This document shows, one piece after another, positions 43,765 through 51,820 of a stretch of 64,000 bases of DNA (the stretch's first letter is position 1; every line of letters starts with the position of its first letter). The notes under the pieces are model-generated. The model was given only the letters and a program-made list of their open reading frames with translations. It was not told the origin of the DNA and did not search any database. This DNA is from Mangrovibacterium sp041596335 (lineage in GTDB: Bacteria; Bacteroidota; Bacteroidia; Bacteroidales; Prolixibacteraceae): assembly GCF_041596335.1 (NCBI RefSeq), contig NZ_JBFHIT010000009.1, positions 1 to 64,000 of the forward strand, in the 5' to 3' direction. Made by a program: the position numbers and the translations under genes.

Positions 43765-44469
43765 TCAGTCTTCGAGCAATAAGTTGCAGGTATGACAGGC
43801 TGCCAGTGCTGCGGTTTCGGTGCGCAGGCGACTGCTTCCCAAACTCACAGGGATGAAATTGTTTTGCAATGCTGTTGTAAGCTCTTGTTCCGAAAAATCA
43901 CCTTCCGGGCCGATTAGGATTAAATTCGATAAACTACCCGGAATTTCATTTTTCAACTGTCGTTTGTCCAACTCGTGGCAATGGGCAATAAACTTTTTGC
44001 CCCGAAATTCGCTTTGCAACAATTCATTCAACGGAGTTAGCGGGTTTAGCCGGGGCAAATAGGCTTTCAATGACTGCTTCATGGCTGAAACGATTACTTT
44101 TTCGAGACGATCGTCTTTAATAACTTTTCGTTCCGAATGTTCACAGAGCACGGGAGTGATTTCGTCAATCCCAATTTCGGTCGCTTTCTCTAAAAACCAC
44201 TCCAGCCGATCAATATTTTTGGTTGGAGCAACTGCTATATGGAGGTATGAATTTCGTTTGCCAAATTCCCGTTCCTGTGCTTGAACAACTATTTGGCAGC
44301 GCTTCGGATTGGCATCCGTTATTTGTGCTGTGTAAAGCGAACCTTTACCATCGATTAGCTGGATTGAATCACCGGGATTCAGTCGGAGGACCCGAATCGC
44401 GTGTTTTGACTCAATTTCATTTAACGTATATGATTTGCCTTGAATATCGGGTGTGTAGAAAAGCTGCAT
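43765..44469 (-). CDS. rsmE: 16S rRNA (uracil1498-N3)-methyltransferase
   Basis: The 234-residue SPOUT methyltransferase modifies U1498 in helix 44 of 16S rRNA. An N-terminal PUA-like domain (IESKHAIRVLRLNPGDSIQLIDGKG) is followed by the SPOUT knot with LILIGPEGDFSEQEL and LGSSRLRTETAAL, which bind SAM. Length is standard for the family. It converges tail to tail with the PLP enzyme gene, five bases apart, with the SixA-like gene 21 bases upstream. Confidence 0.92.
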   Translation of the reverse strand: MQLFYTPDIQGKSYTLNEIESKHAIRVLRLNPGDSIQLIDGKGSLYTAQITDANPKRCQIVVQAQEREFGKRNSYLHIAVAPTKNIDRLEWFLEKATEIGIDEITPVLCEHSERKVIKDDRLEKVIVSAMKQSLKAYLPRLNPLTPLNELLQSEFRGKKFIAHCHELDKRQLKNEIPGSLSNLILIGPEGDFSEQELTTALQNNFIPVSLGSSRLRTETAALAACHTCNLLLED

Positions 44470-44490
44470 GTTGATCGACGTATTTATGAA

Positions 44491-44985
44491 TTAGCGATAG
44501 GTGCGTGGTTTTAGGTGATGAACCAGATCACCCTCTCTGGAAGCAATCGCGCTCCAATGCTCGACATTAAAATCGATTACGGCGGTTGAGCATGTTGGAG
44601 TATCGCTGTTGAAAAAGCGAACCAGATTATTGATCAAATAATGAATGGTCGGGTTATGTCCAAAAACAAAAACAGTTTCAACCTTGTCTTTCAATGTCTG
44701 AAGTATGTCAATAAAATCCTGTGTGGTCATTCCATCATACAGGTCTTCTTCCTTCTGTATTTTATCTTTATCGTATTGGAACGTATTCGCGTAGATTTTG
44801 GCCGTGCTAAAAGCCCGCTTTGCCGGACTGGAAATAATTAACCCTGGAGAAATACCCAGATTTTTCAATTCCAAACTTACTATCTCAGCGTCCTCTCGGC
44901 CACTTGGTCTCAGTTTACGATTAAAATCATCTTCGTAGCCATACGGAATTGCTTTAGCATGCCTAACAATTACTACTCTTTTCAT
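44491..44985 (-). CDS. sixA: SixA-like histidine phosphatase
   Basis: The 164-residue protein has the histidine phosphatase (branch 1) signature VIVRHAKA at residues 4-11 with the catalytic His8, then LRPSGREDAE and FGHNP with the second His. SixA removes phosphate from phosphohistidine on HPt domains; whether this one acts on a phosphorelay is inferred. It may be co-transcribed with rsmE. Confidence 0.82.
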   Translation of the reverse strand: MKRVVIVRHAKAIPYGYEDDFNRKLRPSGREDAEIVSLELKNLGISPGLIISSPAKRAFSTAKIYANTFQYDKDKIQKEEDLYDGMTTQDFIDILQTLKDKVETVFVFGHNPTIHYLINNLVRFFNSDTPTCSTAVIDFNVEHWSAIASREGDLVHHLKPRTYR

Positions 44986-45048
44986 TGGTGCGAATTTTAG
45001 AGCTAAATTAAACTAATTTTGGGCGATCGAAACAAGGAATAAGTAAAA

Positions 45049-45549
45049 ATGAAAAGAATAGGTTTACTATCAGACACCCATGGCGCAATAAGTTCTAAAA
45101 CCTTACACTTCTTCGAGAATGTTGATGAAATATGGCATGCCGGAGATATTGGAACGGTAGAGCTAGCCGATCAACTGATCGCTTTTAAGCCCATCAAGGC
45201 AGTCTATGGCAATATTGATAATCACATTGTTCGGAAGATGTTCCCCGAAAAACTTCGATTCTTTTGCGAGGAAGTCGATGTGCTGATGACTCACATCGGC
45301 GGCTATCCCGGAAAATATCAGCCAACAGTCAGAAACGAGTTCAACCTAAAATCACCACGACTCTTTATTTGCGGGCATTCGCACATTTTGAAGGTCGTAT
45401 TCGATCAAAAATATAACTGCCTACATATCAATCCGGGAGCGGCAGGAAACAAGGGGTTTCACAATGTTTGTACGGCAATCCGTTTTGTAATTGATGGTAC
45501 GGAAATTAAGGACCTAGAAGTTCATGAATTTGAAAGAGCTAATTTTTGA
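45049..45549 (+). CDS. YfcE-type metallophosphoesterase
   Basis: The 166-residue calcineurin-like phosphoesterase carries GLLSDTHG at residues 4-11, HAGDIG, YGNID and MTHIGG, then ICGHSHI and HINPGAAG, the five motifs of the MJ0936/YfcE family. These bind two metals and hydrolyse phosphodiesters. TAATTTTG (45014-45021) is a likely -7 element. Its stop codon touches the first half-site of the operator array for the next gene. Confidence 0.87.
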   Translation: MKRIGLLSDTHGAISSKTLHFFENVDEIWHAGDIGTVELADQLIAFKPIKAVYGNIDNHIVRKMFPEKLRFFCEEVDVLMTHIGGYPGKYQPTVRNEFNLKSPRLFICGHSHILKVVFDQKYNCLHINPGAAGNKGFHNVCTAIRFVIDGTEIKDLEVHEFERANF

Positions 45550-45628
45550 TATAGATTAAATGATGAAAGATTATTCAATATAGATTAATTGATCTATATT
45601 GTTGATATATAGAATTTATTATCTATAT
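45549..45628. promoter_or_regulatory. Operator array of ATATAGAT half-sites upstream of satD
   Basis: Five copies of an ATATAGA(T/A) half-site occur: 45549-45556, 45578-45585, inverted 45592-45599, 45607-45614 and inverted 45621-45628. The last four alternate in orientation at steps of 14, 15 and 14 bases. The middle pair forms the perfect inverted repeat CAATATAGAT, TAATTG, ATCTATATTG (45576-45601). The array overlaps the promoter elements, so it likely binds a repressor, probably the HTH protein encoded next. Confidence 0.7.
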
Positions 45629-45631
45629 TTG
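45602..45631 (+). promoter_or_regulatory. Bacteroidota-type promoter for satD
   Basis: TTG (45602-45604) is followed after 19 bases by TATATTTG (45624-45631), a full match to the consensus. A start point about six bases downstream would fall at the GTG start of satD (45636-45638), suggesting a leaderless or nearly leaderless mRNA. Confidence 0.65.
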
Positions 45632-45635
45632 AGAG

Positions 45636-46286
45636 GTGAAAAAGATAGCAGTTATATCAGCAGATGTAATTAATTCGTCGATTTATGACGAAGTTGAATA
45701 TATTTCTTCGATTGATCAGCTGGAACAACCAGCAGTTAATTTTCTGAAGAAATCAGGAGATTTAATGCTTTCCAGTAGGGGAGATAGTTTTCAGGTTATG
45801 CTTCTTGATTGGCAGGACGCTTTTTTGAAAACGATTTACCTAAAATCATACTTCAAAAAAAAGACAGCTCGCCTGAAGCACAATACCACTCGAAAAGCAA
45901 TAGATGTACGTATTTCATTATCTGTTGGTTATGTAGGTTCAATACCGCTGGATATTGGAAAAGCAATGGATGAACCATTTGTTCTTTCCGGAAGAGCATT
46001 GGACCAAATGAAGTCCAAAGATCAATCCTTCATTATAACAACGAACAATGATGCAATAAACAAAGAGCTGGCTTTAAATTGCGCTTTTTTGCAACATATT
46101 TTAGACGGCTGGACTGTCGCGCAAGCGGAGGTAATTTACTATCTTGTACAAGGTTACAAACAAGTAGAAATCGCTGAAAAGCTCGAATTATCACAGCCTT
46201 CGGTAAGTAACCGGATTCAGCTTTCAAACTGGGTTTTGATTGAAAAAATGAACAACCGATTTGTCGAATTAATGGACAGCTTATGA
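45636..46286 (+). CDS. SatD family protein with C-terminal HTH
   Basis: The 216-residue protein begins with GTG and KKIAVISADVINSS, matching the SatD family N-terminus; GDLMLSSRGDSFQVML and RISLSVGYVG follow. The C-terminal 60 residues form a helix-turn-helix (VAQAEVIYYLVQGYKQVEIAEKLELSQPSVSNRIQ). SatD was first described in Streptococcus acid tolerance; biochemistry is unknown. The upstream inverted half-sites and HTH suggest autoregulation. It overlaps the next gene by four bases, the usual SatD-DUF3307 pairing. Confidence 0.82.
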   Translation: MKKIAVISADVINSSIYDEVEYISSIDQLEQPAVNFLKKSGDLMLSSRGDSFQVMLLDWQDAFLKTIYLKSYFKKKTARLKHNTTRKAIDVRISLSVGYVGSIPLDIGKAMDEPFVLSGRALDQMKSKDQSFIITTNNDAINKELALNCAFLQHILDGWTVAQAEVIYYLVQGYKQVEIAEKLELSQPSVSNRIQLSNWVLIEKMNNRFVELMDSL

Positions 46287-47011
46287 TCCTTTTTCTTCGC
46301 TTATTAATGGCACATCTTCTGGCCGATTTTCTGTTTCAACCAAATTCGTGGGTAGCCGATAAACAGAAGCGAAAAATCAAGTCTGCCAAATTGTTCTATC
46401 ACATTATTGTTGTGACAGCGCTTTCCGCTCTTTTTACGATTGATTTATTTGAGTGGCAGATTCTACTTTATATTTTCATTTTTCACTATATCATCGATTT
46501 AGCGAAAATTTATTTAAAGCCTAAATCATTATCCGATCTTTCGTGGTTTCTGATTGATCAGTTTTTTCATTTTGTATTGTTGTTTTTGATTTGCCTTATA
46601 TTCGATCGAAACCTGTTTCAATTTGCAGAAAATCAGATTGATGTCCTTTTTAGCCGCAATTCGTTTATACTGCTTATTGCCTATTTTATAATCATTTCGC
46701 CATCAGGAATAATTATAAATTTAGCGACCAGAAACTGGCAAGACCAGATTAATCAAGGTGATGAGCCAAATTTGAGGAATGCCGGTAAATGGATTGGAGT
46801 GCTGGAGCGGGTATTGGTATTAACTTTTTTGTTGGCCGGCCAATTTCAGGCAATCGGATTCCTGATTGCAGCAAAATCGATCTTGAGGTTTTCAGTGAAA
46901 AGTGAAGTCAATGCGCGAATTATGTCTGAATATGTGCTGGTGGGGACTCTGATTAGTTTTACAATCGCCGTTTTTGTTGGAATTGCCACAAGGTCGTTGC
47001 TCGGTCTTTAG
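46283..47011 (+). CDS. DUF3307 membrane protein
   Basis: The 242-residue protein shows about six hydrophobic helices and the DUF3307 start LRLLMAHLLADFLFQPNSWVADK. The family is found with SatD; its function is unknown. The ATGA overlap with satD indicates translational coupling. The C-terminal part (NAGKWIGVLERVLVLTFLLAGQF) is also typical of the family. Confidence 0.84.
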   Translation: MILFLRLLMAHLLADFLFQPNSWVADKQKRKIKSAKLFYHIIVVTALSALFTIDLFEWQILLYIFIFHYIIDLAKIYLKPKSLSDLSWFLIDQFFHFVLLFLICLIFDRNLFQFAENQIDVLFSRNSFILLIAYFIIISPSGIIINLATRNWQDQINQGDEPNLRNAGKWIGVLERVLVLTFLLAGQFQAIGFLIAAKSILRFSVKSEVNARIMSEYVLVGTLISFTIAVFVGIATRSLLGL

Positions 47012-47168
47012 CCCGAAATCCGAGTAAAAAGCTCTCTCATCGATTCAATATTCAAACTAAAAAGGATCGCGCAATCCGTGAAAACGAAAGGATGAAGTTG
47101 GGAGCAATAAATTGATTTTGTATCCAACTGCATTCAATCGTTCTCATTGTTGTCACCGGAGATCAGCT

Positions 47169-47834
47169 TTATAAGTCAAACATTTCTTTCCAGAGTCGGT
47201 CAAATTCTTCCTGGTATTGCTCGATAAGGGCATATTTTGAGGTAATGAGCAAATTTTCGTTGTTGTGCTTGGAAGCAGTATAGGTCCAATTGAAGCTGCC
47301 GGTGAAAGCAAATCGCTGGTCAATGATGCCAAATTTATGGTGCATATGATATTGCGAATGATCAATTTTGACCGGAATCCCTGCGTTACGCAAGGCAAAA
47401 CCTTCAGAACCCCGGTCGAATATCTTTCGATCGTCGGTAATGAGCCGAATTTTCACGTTACGCTTCATCGCTTGCAGAATTTTGTTCGTCAAACGAGAAT
47501 CTGTAATTGTAAAAACGCATAAATCAATGGTCGATTTAGATTGATCAATCAAATCGCCCATTACCTCTAAGATATCGTTGCCCGGGCTAAAATAAACTTT
47601 ATGGAAACGGAAAGTGTGCTCTTCAAGCAGGGCGAGACAGTATTCAAGCCAGGCGATTGATTGTCCGTCGTGGTTTTTCTGTTCCAGAATTCTGGCTTCG
47701 TGGAAAAGGCGACTTTTCAGCTCTTTCCTGTCCGAAAGCGAAAGTTGTTGAATCTCAGACGCTATCTCTACACCATTTGCAGTTGAATAAGCTTTCCCAT
47801 ATTGATCTTTTAGATATTGAATAACCTTTTGCAT
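47169..47834 (-). CDS. Phospholipase D-like domain protein (single HKD, nuclease-like)
   Basis: The 221-residue protein has an N-terminal helical part (about 1-75) of unknown role and a PLD-like domain with one HKD motif: HHKFGIID and GSFNWT (H-x-K-x4-D-x6-GS). Proteins with a single motif, such as Nuc and PLD6, act as dimers on nucleic acids or cardiolipin. It lacks a signal peptide, so it is probably cytoplasmic. It is the last gene of the leftward run that includes prmA, five bases upstream. Confidence 0.75.
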   Translation of the reverse strand: MQKVIQYLKDQYGKAYSTANGVEIASEIQQLSLSDRKELKSRLFHEARILEQKNHDGQSIAWLEYCLALLEEHTFRFHKVYFSPGNDILEVMGDLIDQSKSTIDLCVFTITDSRLTNKILQAMKRNVKIRLITDDRKIFDRGSEGFALRNAGIPVKIDHSQYHMHHKFGIIDQRFAFTGSFNWTYTASKHNNENLLITSKYALIEQYQEEFDRLWKEMFDL

Positions 47835-47839
47835 GAGCC

Positions 47840-48670
47840 TTATTTTTCAAATGAACAGGCAATCCAGTTGTTCTTTTCTTTAATGGTCAATTTGCGTAAA
47901 TACAATTCAGAAGCTTTTCCGATAATGTCCTCCAGATCATCTCGATAAAAACCGCTAACGATCAAAACACCGTCTTCATTCAATACGCTGACATATTTTT
48001 CAATATCCTGCAGGATGATGTTTTTTTGGATATTGGCGAAGATAAGGTCGAATTTTTTTTGTCCAAGCAAGCTCGCGTCACCAATCATGGCCTCCATATT
48101 GGAGATCTTATTTAGTCGGCAATTTTCGACTACGCTTTCAAACGCCCAACTATCAATGTCAATTCCGGTAACTTCCTTGCAGCCTCTCATTGCAGCAAAA
48201 ATACCGAGTATGCCGGTGCCACAACCCATGTCCAAAACTGTCTGACCATCAAGATTTAATTCGCTGATGTGTTCAATCATTAGCGAGGTGGTTTCGTGGT
48301 TTCCGGTTCCAAAAGCCATGTTTGGTTCAATAATAATTTCATACTTGGCTTTGGGATATTCCTTGTGGAATGGAGCACGAATTAAACACTCCTGACCAAT
48401 CAATAATGGTTTAAAATAGTTTTTTTCCCATTCTTCGTTCCAGTTTATATCCGGCATTTCTTCTTGTTGAAAAGAAACTTCAAAAGGAATATTGGACAAG
48501 ATGCCTTGGATGTCGACTGTTGACACTTTCTCTTTTGGATAAAAGGCATTGAGCGAAGTTTCGCTTTCATCGAAGCTTTCAAAATCCAGTTCTGACAGAT
48601 AGGCAGTCAGGATTTCCCGATTAATTTCATTATCGGGAGTTAGTTTAAAAATAACCTTTGTGTATTGCAT
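47840..48670 (-). CDS. prmA: Ribosomal protein L11 methyltransferase
   Basis: The 276-residue enzyme methylates L11. An N-terminal substrate-recognition domain (1-100) is followed by the SAM-binding domain with LDMGCGTGILGIFAAMRGC and the catalytic FANIQKNII, equivalent to the N-[ILV]-x(3)-L motif of PrmA. The PDINWNEEWEKNYFKP segment is typical of the family. Gap to djlA-like gene is 24 bases. Confidence 0.92.
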   Translation of the reverse strand: MQYTKVIFKLTPDNEINREILTAYLSELDFESFDESETSLNAFYPKEKVSTVDIQGILSNIPFEVSFQQEEMPDINWNEEWEKNYFKPLLIGQECLIRAPFHKEYPKAKYEIIIEPNMAFGTGNHETTSLMIEHISELNLDGQTVLDMGCGTGILGIFAAMRGCKEVTGIDIDSWAFESVVENCRLNKISNMEAMIGDASLLGQKKFDLIFANIQKNIILQDIEKYVSVLNEDGVLIVSGFYRDDLEDIIGKASELYLRKLTIKEKNNWIACSFEK

Positions 48671-48694
48671 TTATTTCTTCCGCCGTTAACAAAC

Positions 48695-49423
48695 CTAAAC
48701 CAGGTTTCGTTCTTTTTTTAATTGTTCGTACGCTTCGTTTACCTTTTGGAATTTCTCTTTGGCAGCATTCTGAAAATCGTCGCCCAGATAGCTAACCTTA
48801 TCGGGATGGTATTTCATGGCCATTTTACGATAAGCTTTTTTAATTTCTTCGTTCGTTGCCGAAGGATCAATCTCCAATATTTTATATGCAGCATCGGTAT
48901 TGGCAATGAACATCGATTTGATTGACTCAAAATCTTTGGCCGTAATTCCCATGCTTTTTGCAATATGATCGATTAACTGGAGTTCAACTACATCAATTTG
49001 CCCATCGGCTTGAGCTATTCCAAATAGAAAATGAAGCAGCTGAAGACGCGACGAATAGTCCATGTTCTTCTGAATTTGATGGCAAACATCAGAAACCGGA
49101 ATGTTTTGGTTCAATAAATCGCGGAGTAGTGTCAGTGCCTCTTGCGCCGATTCTGCTCCAAATGTGCGAACAAAGAAATCCTTCACATAGTTAAGTTCCG
49201 ACTTTAATACTTTACCATCCGATTTCATCACCGCAGCCACCAACACGAGCAAACTCATCACATATCCTCCTGTGGTGGTGGATTTGCTCTGACCATTGGT
49301 TTGAGTTTGCGGGTATTGATTGTTTTCGAACATCGATCCGACAACAAATCCTATAATTCCTCCTATTGGGCCCAGAAATGCCCATCCTAATCCTCCTGCT
49401 ATCCATTTAGCAAATTTACCCAT
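48695..49423 (-). CDS. DjlA-like membrane J-domain protein with TerB domain
   Basis: The 242-residue protein has an N-terminal Gly-rich membrane segment (GLGWAFLGPIGGIIGFVVGSMF), a TerB-like helical domain (about 55-165) and a C-terminal J domain with the HPD motif in KYHPDKV. This is the DjlA architecture, a membrane-anchored DnaK co-chaperone. Its start overlaps the end of coaE by eight bases. Confidence 0.87.
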   Translation of the reverse strand: MGKFAKWIAGGLGWAFLGPIGGIIGFVVGSMFENNQYPQTQTNGQSKSTTTGGYVMSLLVLVAAVMKSDGKVLKSELNYVKDFFVRTFGAESAQEALTLLRDLLNQNIPVSDVCHQIQKNMDYSSRLQLLHFLFGIAQADGQIDVVELQLIDHIAKSMGITAKDFESIKSMFIANTDAAYKILEIDPSATNEEIKKAYRKMAMKYHPDKVSYLGDDFQNAAKEKFQKVNEAYEQLKKERNLV

Positions 49424-50003
49424 GACTTCTAATTTGTTTATCTAATTCAATTAATTGGGGAACAACTAGTTCCCTGTTATCGTTTTTAATAATAAAATTG
49501 GCTAGTTTACTTTTTTGTTCATCCGTCCATTGTCGCTCAATCCGCGATCGAACATTTTCAGCAGTGGTATTTTCACGCTCCATAACGCGTTTAATCCGGT
49601 CTGCTTCGGGAGCGGTTACCAAAACGGTGTAATCCATCATTTTGTAGAAACCGCTTTCGAACATGATCGCAGCCTCGTGAATGATGTATGGCGAATTTTG
49701 TTGGTTCGCCCATTTCTCGAAATGATTGCGCACTTCAGGATGAATAATCCCGTTAACTTTTTCGAGTAAAGGTGGCGAATTAAAGATCAGTTCGGCTAAT
49801 TTTTTTCGGTCAATGTGCTGATTTGGCAGGTAAATGTCGCTTCCGAATTCAGCGATCAGTTGATTCTTTATGGCGACTGAACTATTGATTAGTTTCTTGG
49901 CTTCTGTGTCGGCTTCGAATACGGGAATTCCAATACTTTTAAAAAATTGACAGATAGTAGACTTTCCGCTACCGATTCCACCTGTGATTCCAACTTTAAT
50001 CAT
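49416..50003 (-). CDS. coaE: Dephospho-CoA kinase
   Basis: The 195-residue kinase catalyses the last step of CoA synthesis. The P-loop GGIGSGKST is at residues 8-16, EADTEAKKLIN binds the CoA moiety, and HEAAIMFESGFYKMMD and RIKRVMERENTTAENVRSRIERQW are conserved downstream motifs. It overlaps the djlA-like gene and the YbbR-like gene by eight bases each, a tight operon. Confidence 0.93.
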   Translation of the reverse strand: MIKVGITGGIGSGKSTICQFFKSIGIPVFEADTEAKKLINSSVAIKNQLIAEFGSDIYLPNQHIDRKKLAELIFNSPPLLEKVNGIIHPEVRNHFEKWANQQNSPYIIHEAAIMFESGFYKMMDYTVLVTAPEADRIKRVMERENTTAENVRSRIERQWTDEQKSKLANFIIKNDNRELVVPQLIELDKQIRSHG

Positions 50004-51003
50004 CCTGTTTTTTCTCGATTAGATATTCAACTTGTTCAGGTACGAATGACACCGAACGAATATTTTGGGCGTTTGCCTCCAGGCTTATCGGAAGCATTTC
50101 CTTTTTTTCTGCTATATCGGAGTAGGAGACCGTAAACCGAAAATCCTTCGCCGTAATTTCTGAAAAATGACTCAATCCAACCATAAAACTCACTTTAACT
50201 TTGTCAGGAAAGGGTTTAATCAGAAGGCTATCGGGTACATCAACTATTCTCACCGGCACAATTAACTGTTTTTCAGTGAATTCTTCGAGTGGTATTTTTA
50301 GAATGACACGTTTAGGAGTTATACTCGAATTTACATAGACTTCGAGTTGAACATTGCGTTGAATGTTTTTGTCTAAGTCGGTATAATGTTGAAATTTGGT
50401 ATACACATATTGCAAGGTGTCCAGAAGTGACTGTGCGCCGGCTACAACAACTGAATCGGGGTCGGTTGTAATTTCACCACTAACGTAGTATTGCTTTTTT
50501 AATTCGTAGGTTATGTTGGGTTTTACTTTGACTTTTCGTTTTACAATTCGATCAAATTCGAAATAAAGCGAATCAGGCTGAATTTCGATTATTTGCAGTT
50601 CGTTACTAACCTGACTCGAGATGCGGTTAATGAATTGCCGGGTACCAATGCGGAATTTTGCATTGTCCGATTCTTCCATTTTTCGACCGGTATAGTCGTT
50701 CACATTGAAAACAAGCGGTGAAAATGCCATACTTAATTTATGCCTCAGAATTGAAAACCCAAATGAGTTCACTTTCAGAACAAAGTGATCGGGAGGCGAG
50801 TTGGCTAAAATTTTATTTTTCGGGAGATTCGTGTACTTAACCGGGAAGGCTAGGTCTACCGTATATTGCTTATTTAAAGCATTTAGAAACCAAAAAACGG
50901 TTGCTATACCAAGACAAATCAGGAAGACAACCAGCCTGGAGTTGTCTTTCAATCGTAGTGCTTTATAAAGCGCTTGAATTTTATCGAACCAATTTTTTTC
51001 CAC
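49996..51003 (-). CDS. YbbR/CdaR-like membrane protein
   Basis: The 335-residue protein has one membrane helix near the N-terminus (LVVFLICLGIATVFWFLNAL) and repeated beta-rich YbbR domains in the exported part, for example YTVDLAFPVKYTNLPKN and VKVKPNITYELKKQYYVSG. CdaR of Gram-positives regulates the diadenylate cyclase CdaA; no cyclase gene is in the window, so the role here is open. It overlaps coaE. Confidence 0.75.
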   Translation of the reverse strand: MEKNWFDKIQALYKALRLKDNSRLVVFLICLGIATVFWFLNALNKQYTVDLAFPVKYTNLPKNKILANSPPDHFVLKVNSFGFSILRHKLSMAFSPLVFNVNDYTGRKMEESDNAKFRIGTRQFINRISSQVSNELQIIEIQPDSLYFEFDRIVKRKVKVKPNITYELKKQYYVSGEITTDPDSVVVAGAQSLLDTLQYVYTKFQHYTDLDKNIQRNVQLEVYVNSSITPKRVILKIPLEEFTEKQLIVPVRIVDVPDSLLIKPFPDKVKVSFMVGLSHFSEITAKDFRFTVSYSDIAEKKEMLPISLEANAQNIRSVSFVPEQVEYLIEKKQDD

Positions 51004-51019
51004 GAAACCAAAGATAAAA

Positions 51020-51049
51020 AAAAGGGCAGACTATTATGCCCGCCCTTTT
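51020..51049 (-). terminator. Hairpin terminator after yajC
   Basis: AAAAGGGC (51020-51027) pairs with GCCCTTTT (51042-51049). On the minus strand the stem runs into eight or more Ts. It splits the leftward run into nusB-DUF1573-yajC and ybbR-coaE-djlA-prmA-PLD transcripts, at least partly. Confidence 0.7.
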
Positions 51050-51067
51050 GTATTTCTGATAGCCAAA

Positions 51068-51382
51068 TTATTTTTGTTGCGGAAGATCCGAGATATCCTT
51101 AACAACAGCTGATTTGTCGACACGAAGTTTTACGTTGTCATCAACCTGAAGAAGAAGGTAGTTTTCTTTAATTTCAACTACTTTTCCATAGATACCGCCA
51201 GTAGTAACTACTTTGTCGCCTTTTGCCAGACTTTCGCGGAATGTTTTCAGCTCTTTTTGCCGCTTCATTTGAGGTCTGATCATGAAAAAGTAGAATACCA
51301 CGATAATCAAAATCATGGGTAAAAAGGTCATGATCGGATTTGCATCAGTTCCCTGTTGGGGAGCCATTAATAAGTAATTCAT
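51068..51382 (-). CDS. yajC: Preprotein translocase subunit YajC
   Basis: The 104-residue protein has one N-terminal membrane helix (PIMTFLPMILIIVVFYFFMIRPQMKR, crossing residues 17-40) followed by a short charged cytoplasmic domain with LAKGDKVVTTGGIYGKVVEI. It associates with SecDF and SecYEG. Typical length and motif; 12 bases from the DUF1573 gene. Confidence 0.92.
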   Translation of the reverse strand: MNYLLMAPQQGTDANPIMTFLPMILIIVVFYFFMIRPQMKRQKELKTFRESLAKGDKVVTTGGIYGKVVEIKENYLLLQVDDNVKLRVDKSAVVKDISDLPQQK

Positions 51383-51394
51383 TGTTTCTTTTAT

Positions 51395-51820
51395 TTAATT
51401 ATATATGTTTATCAAATCATTTTGCACTTCGGCAACAATTATTAAAGTTACGGGGTCGTTACCGGCGTTGGTCGAAATTTGAATTTGCTTCAACACCCGA
51501 CCAACTTCTCCCGACGTATTAAACAACACTTCGATGTAATTGTGATCTCCGGGTTTAACCGGCTCGTCCGGAAATTCAACATTCAAACATCCACAATCAA
51601 CATCCGCGTTCCGGATTACTAAATCCCCGTCTCCTTTATTGGTAAACCGAAAACTAAACGACACCATTTCGCCGGCTTGAACGGTTCCAAAATTATGGAA
51701 TTCTTCCTGAATCGCAAATTCCGGATTCCCTTTTGGATTTTTATTGTCGTTTTTGGGTTTCGATGAACTGTGGCAGCTGGTTAAAGTAATGACTGTCAGT
51801 ATTAAAAGACAAATTTTCAT
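51395..51820 (-). CDS. DUF1573 lipoprotein
   Basis: The 141-residue protein has a lipobox, LTSC (Cys16), and a DUF1573 immunoglobulin-like domain with HNFGTVQAGEMVSFSFRFTN and DVDCGCLNVEFP. It is an outer-membrane or periplasmic lipoprotein of unknown function common in Bacteroidota. It overlaps nusB by four bases. Confidence 0.86.
   Translation of the reverse strand: MKICLLILTVITLTSCHSSSKPKNDNKNPKGNPEFAIQEEFHNFGTVQAGEMVSFSFRFTNKGDGDLVIRNADVDCGCLNVEFPDEPVKPGDHNYIEVLFNTSGEVGRVLKQIQISTNAGNDPVTLIIVAEVQNDLINIYN

Noticed and set aside
45549..45628. Short CRISPR-like repeat array
   Set aside because: The units are 8 bases, alternate in orientation and cover a promoter, so operator half-sites are the better explanation.
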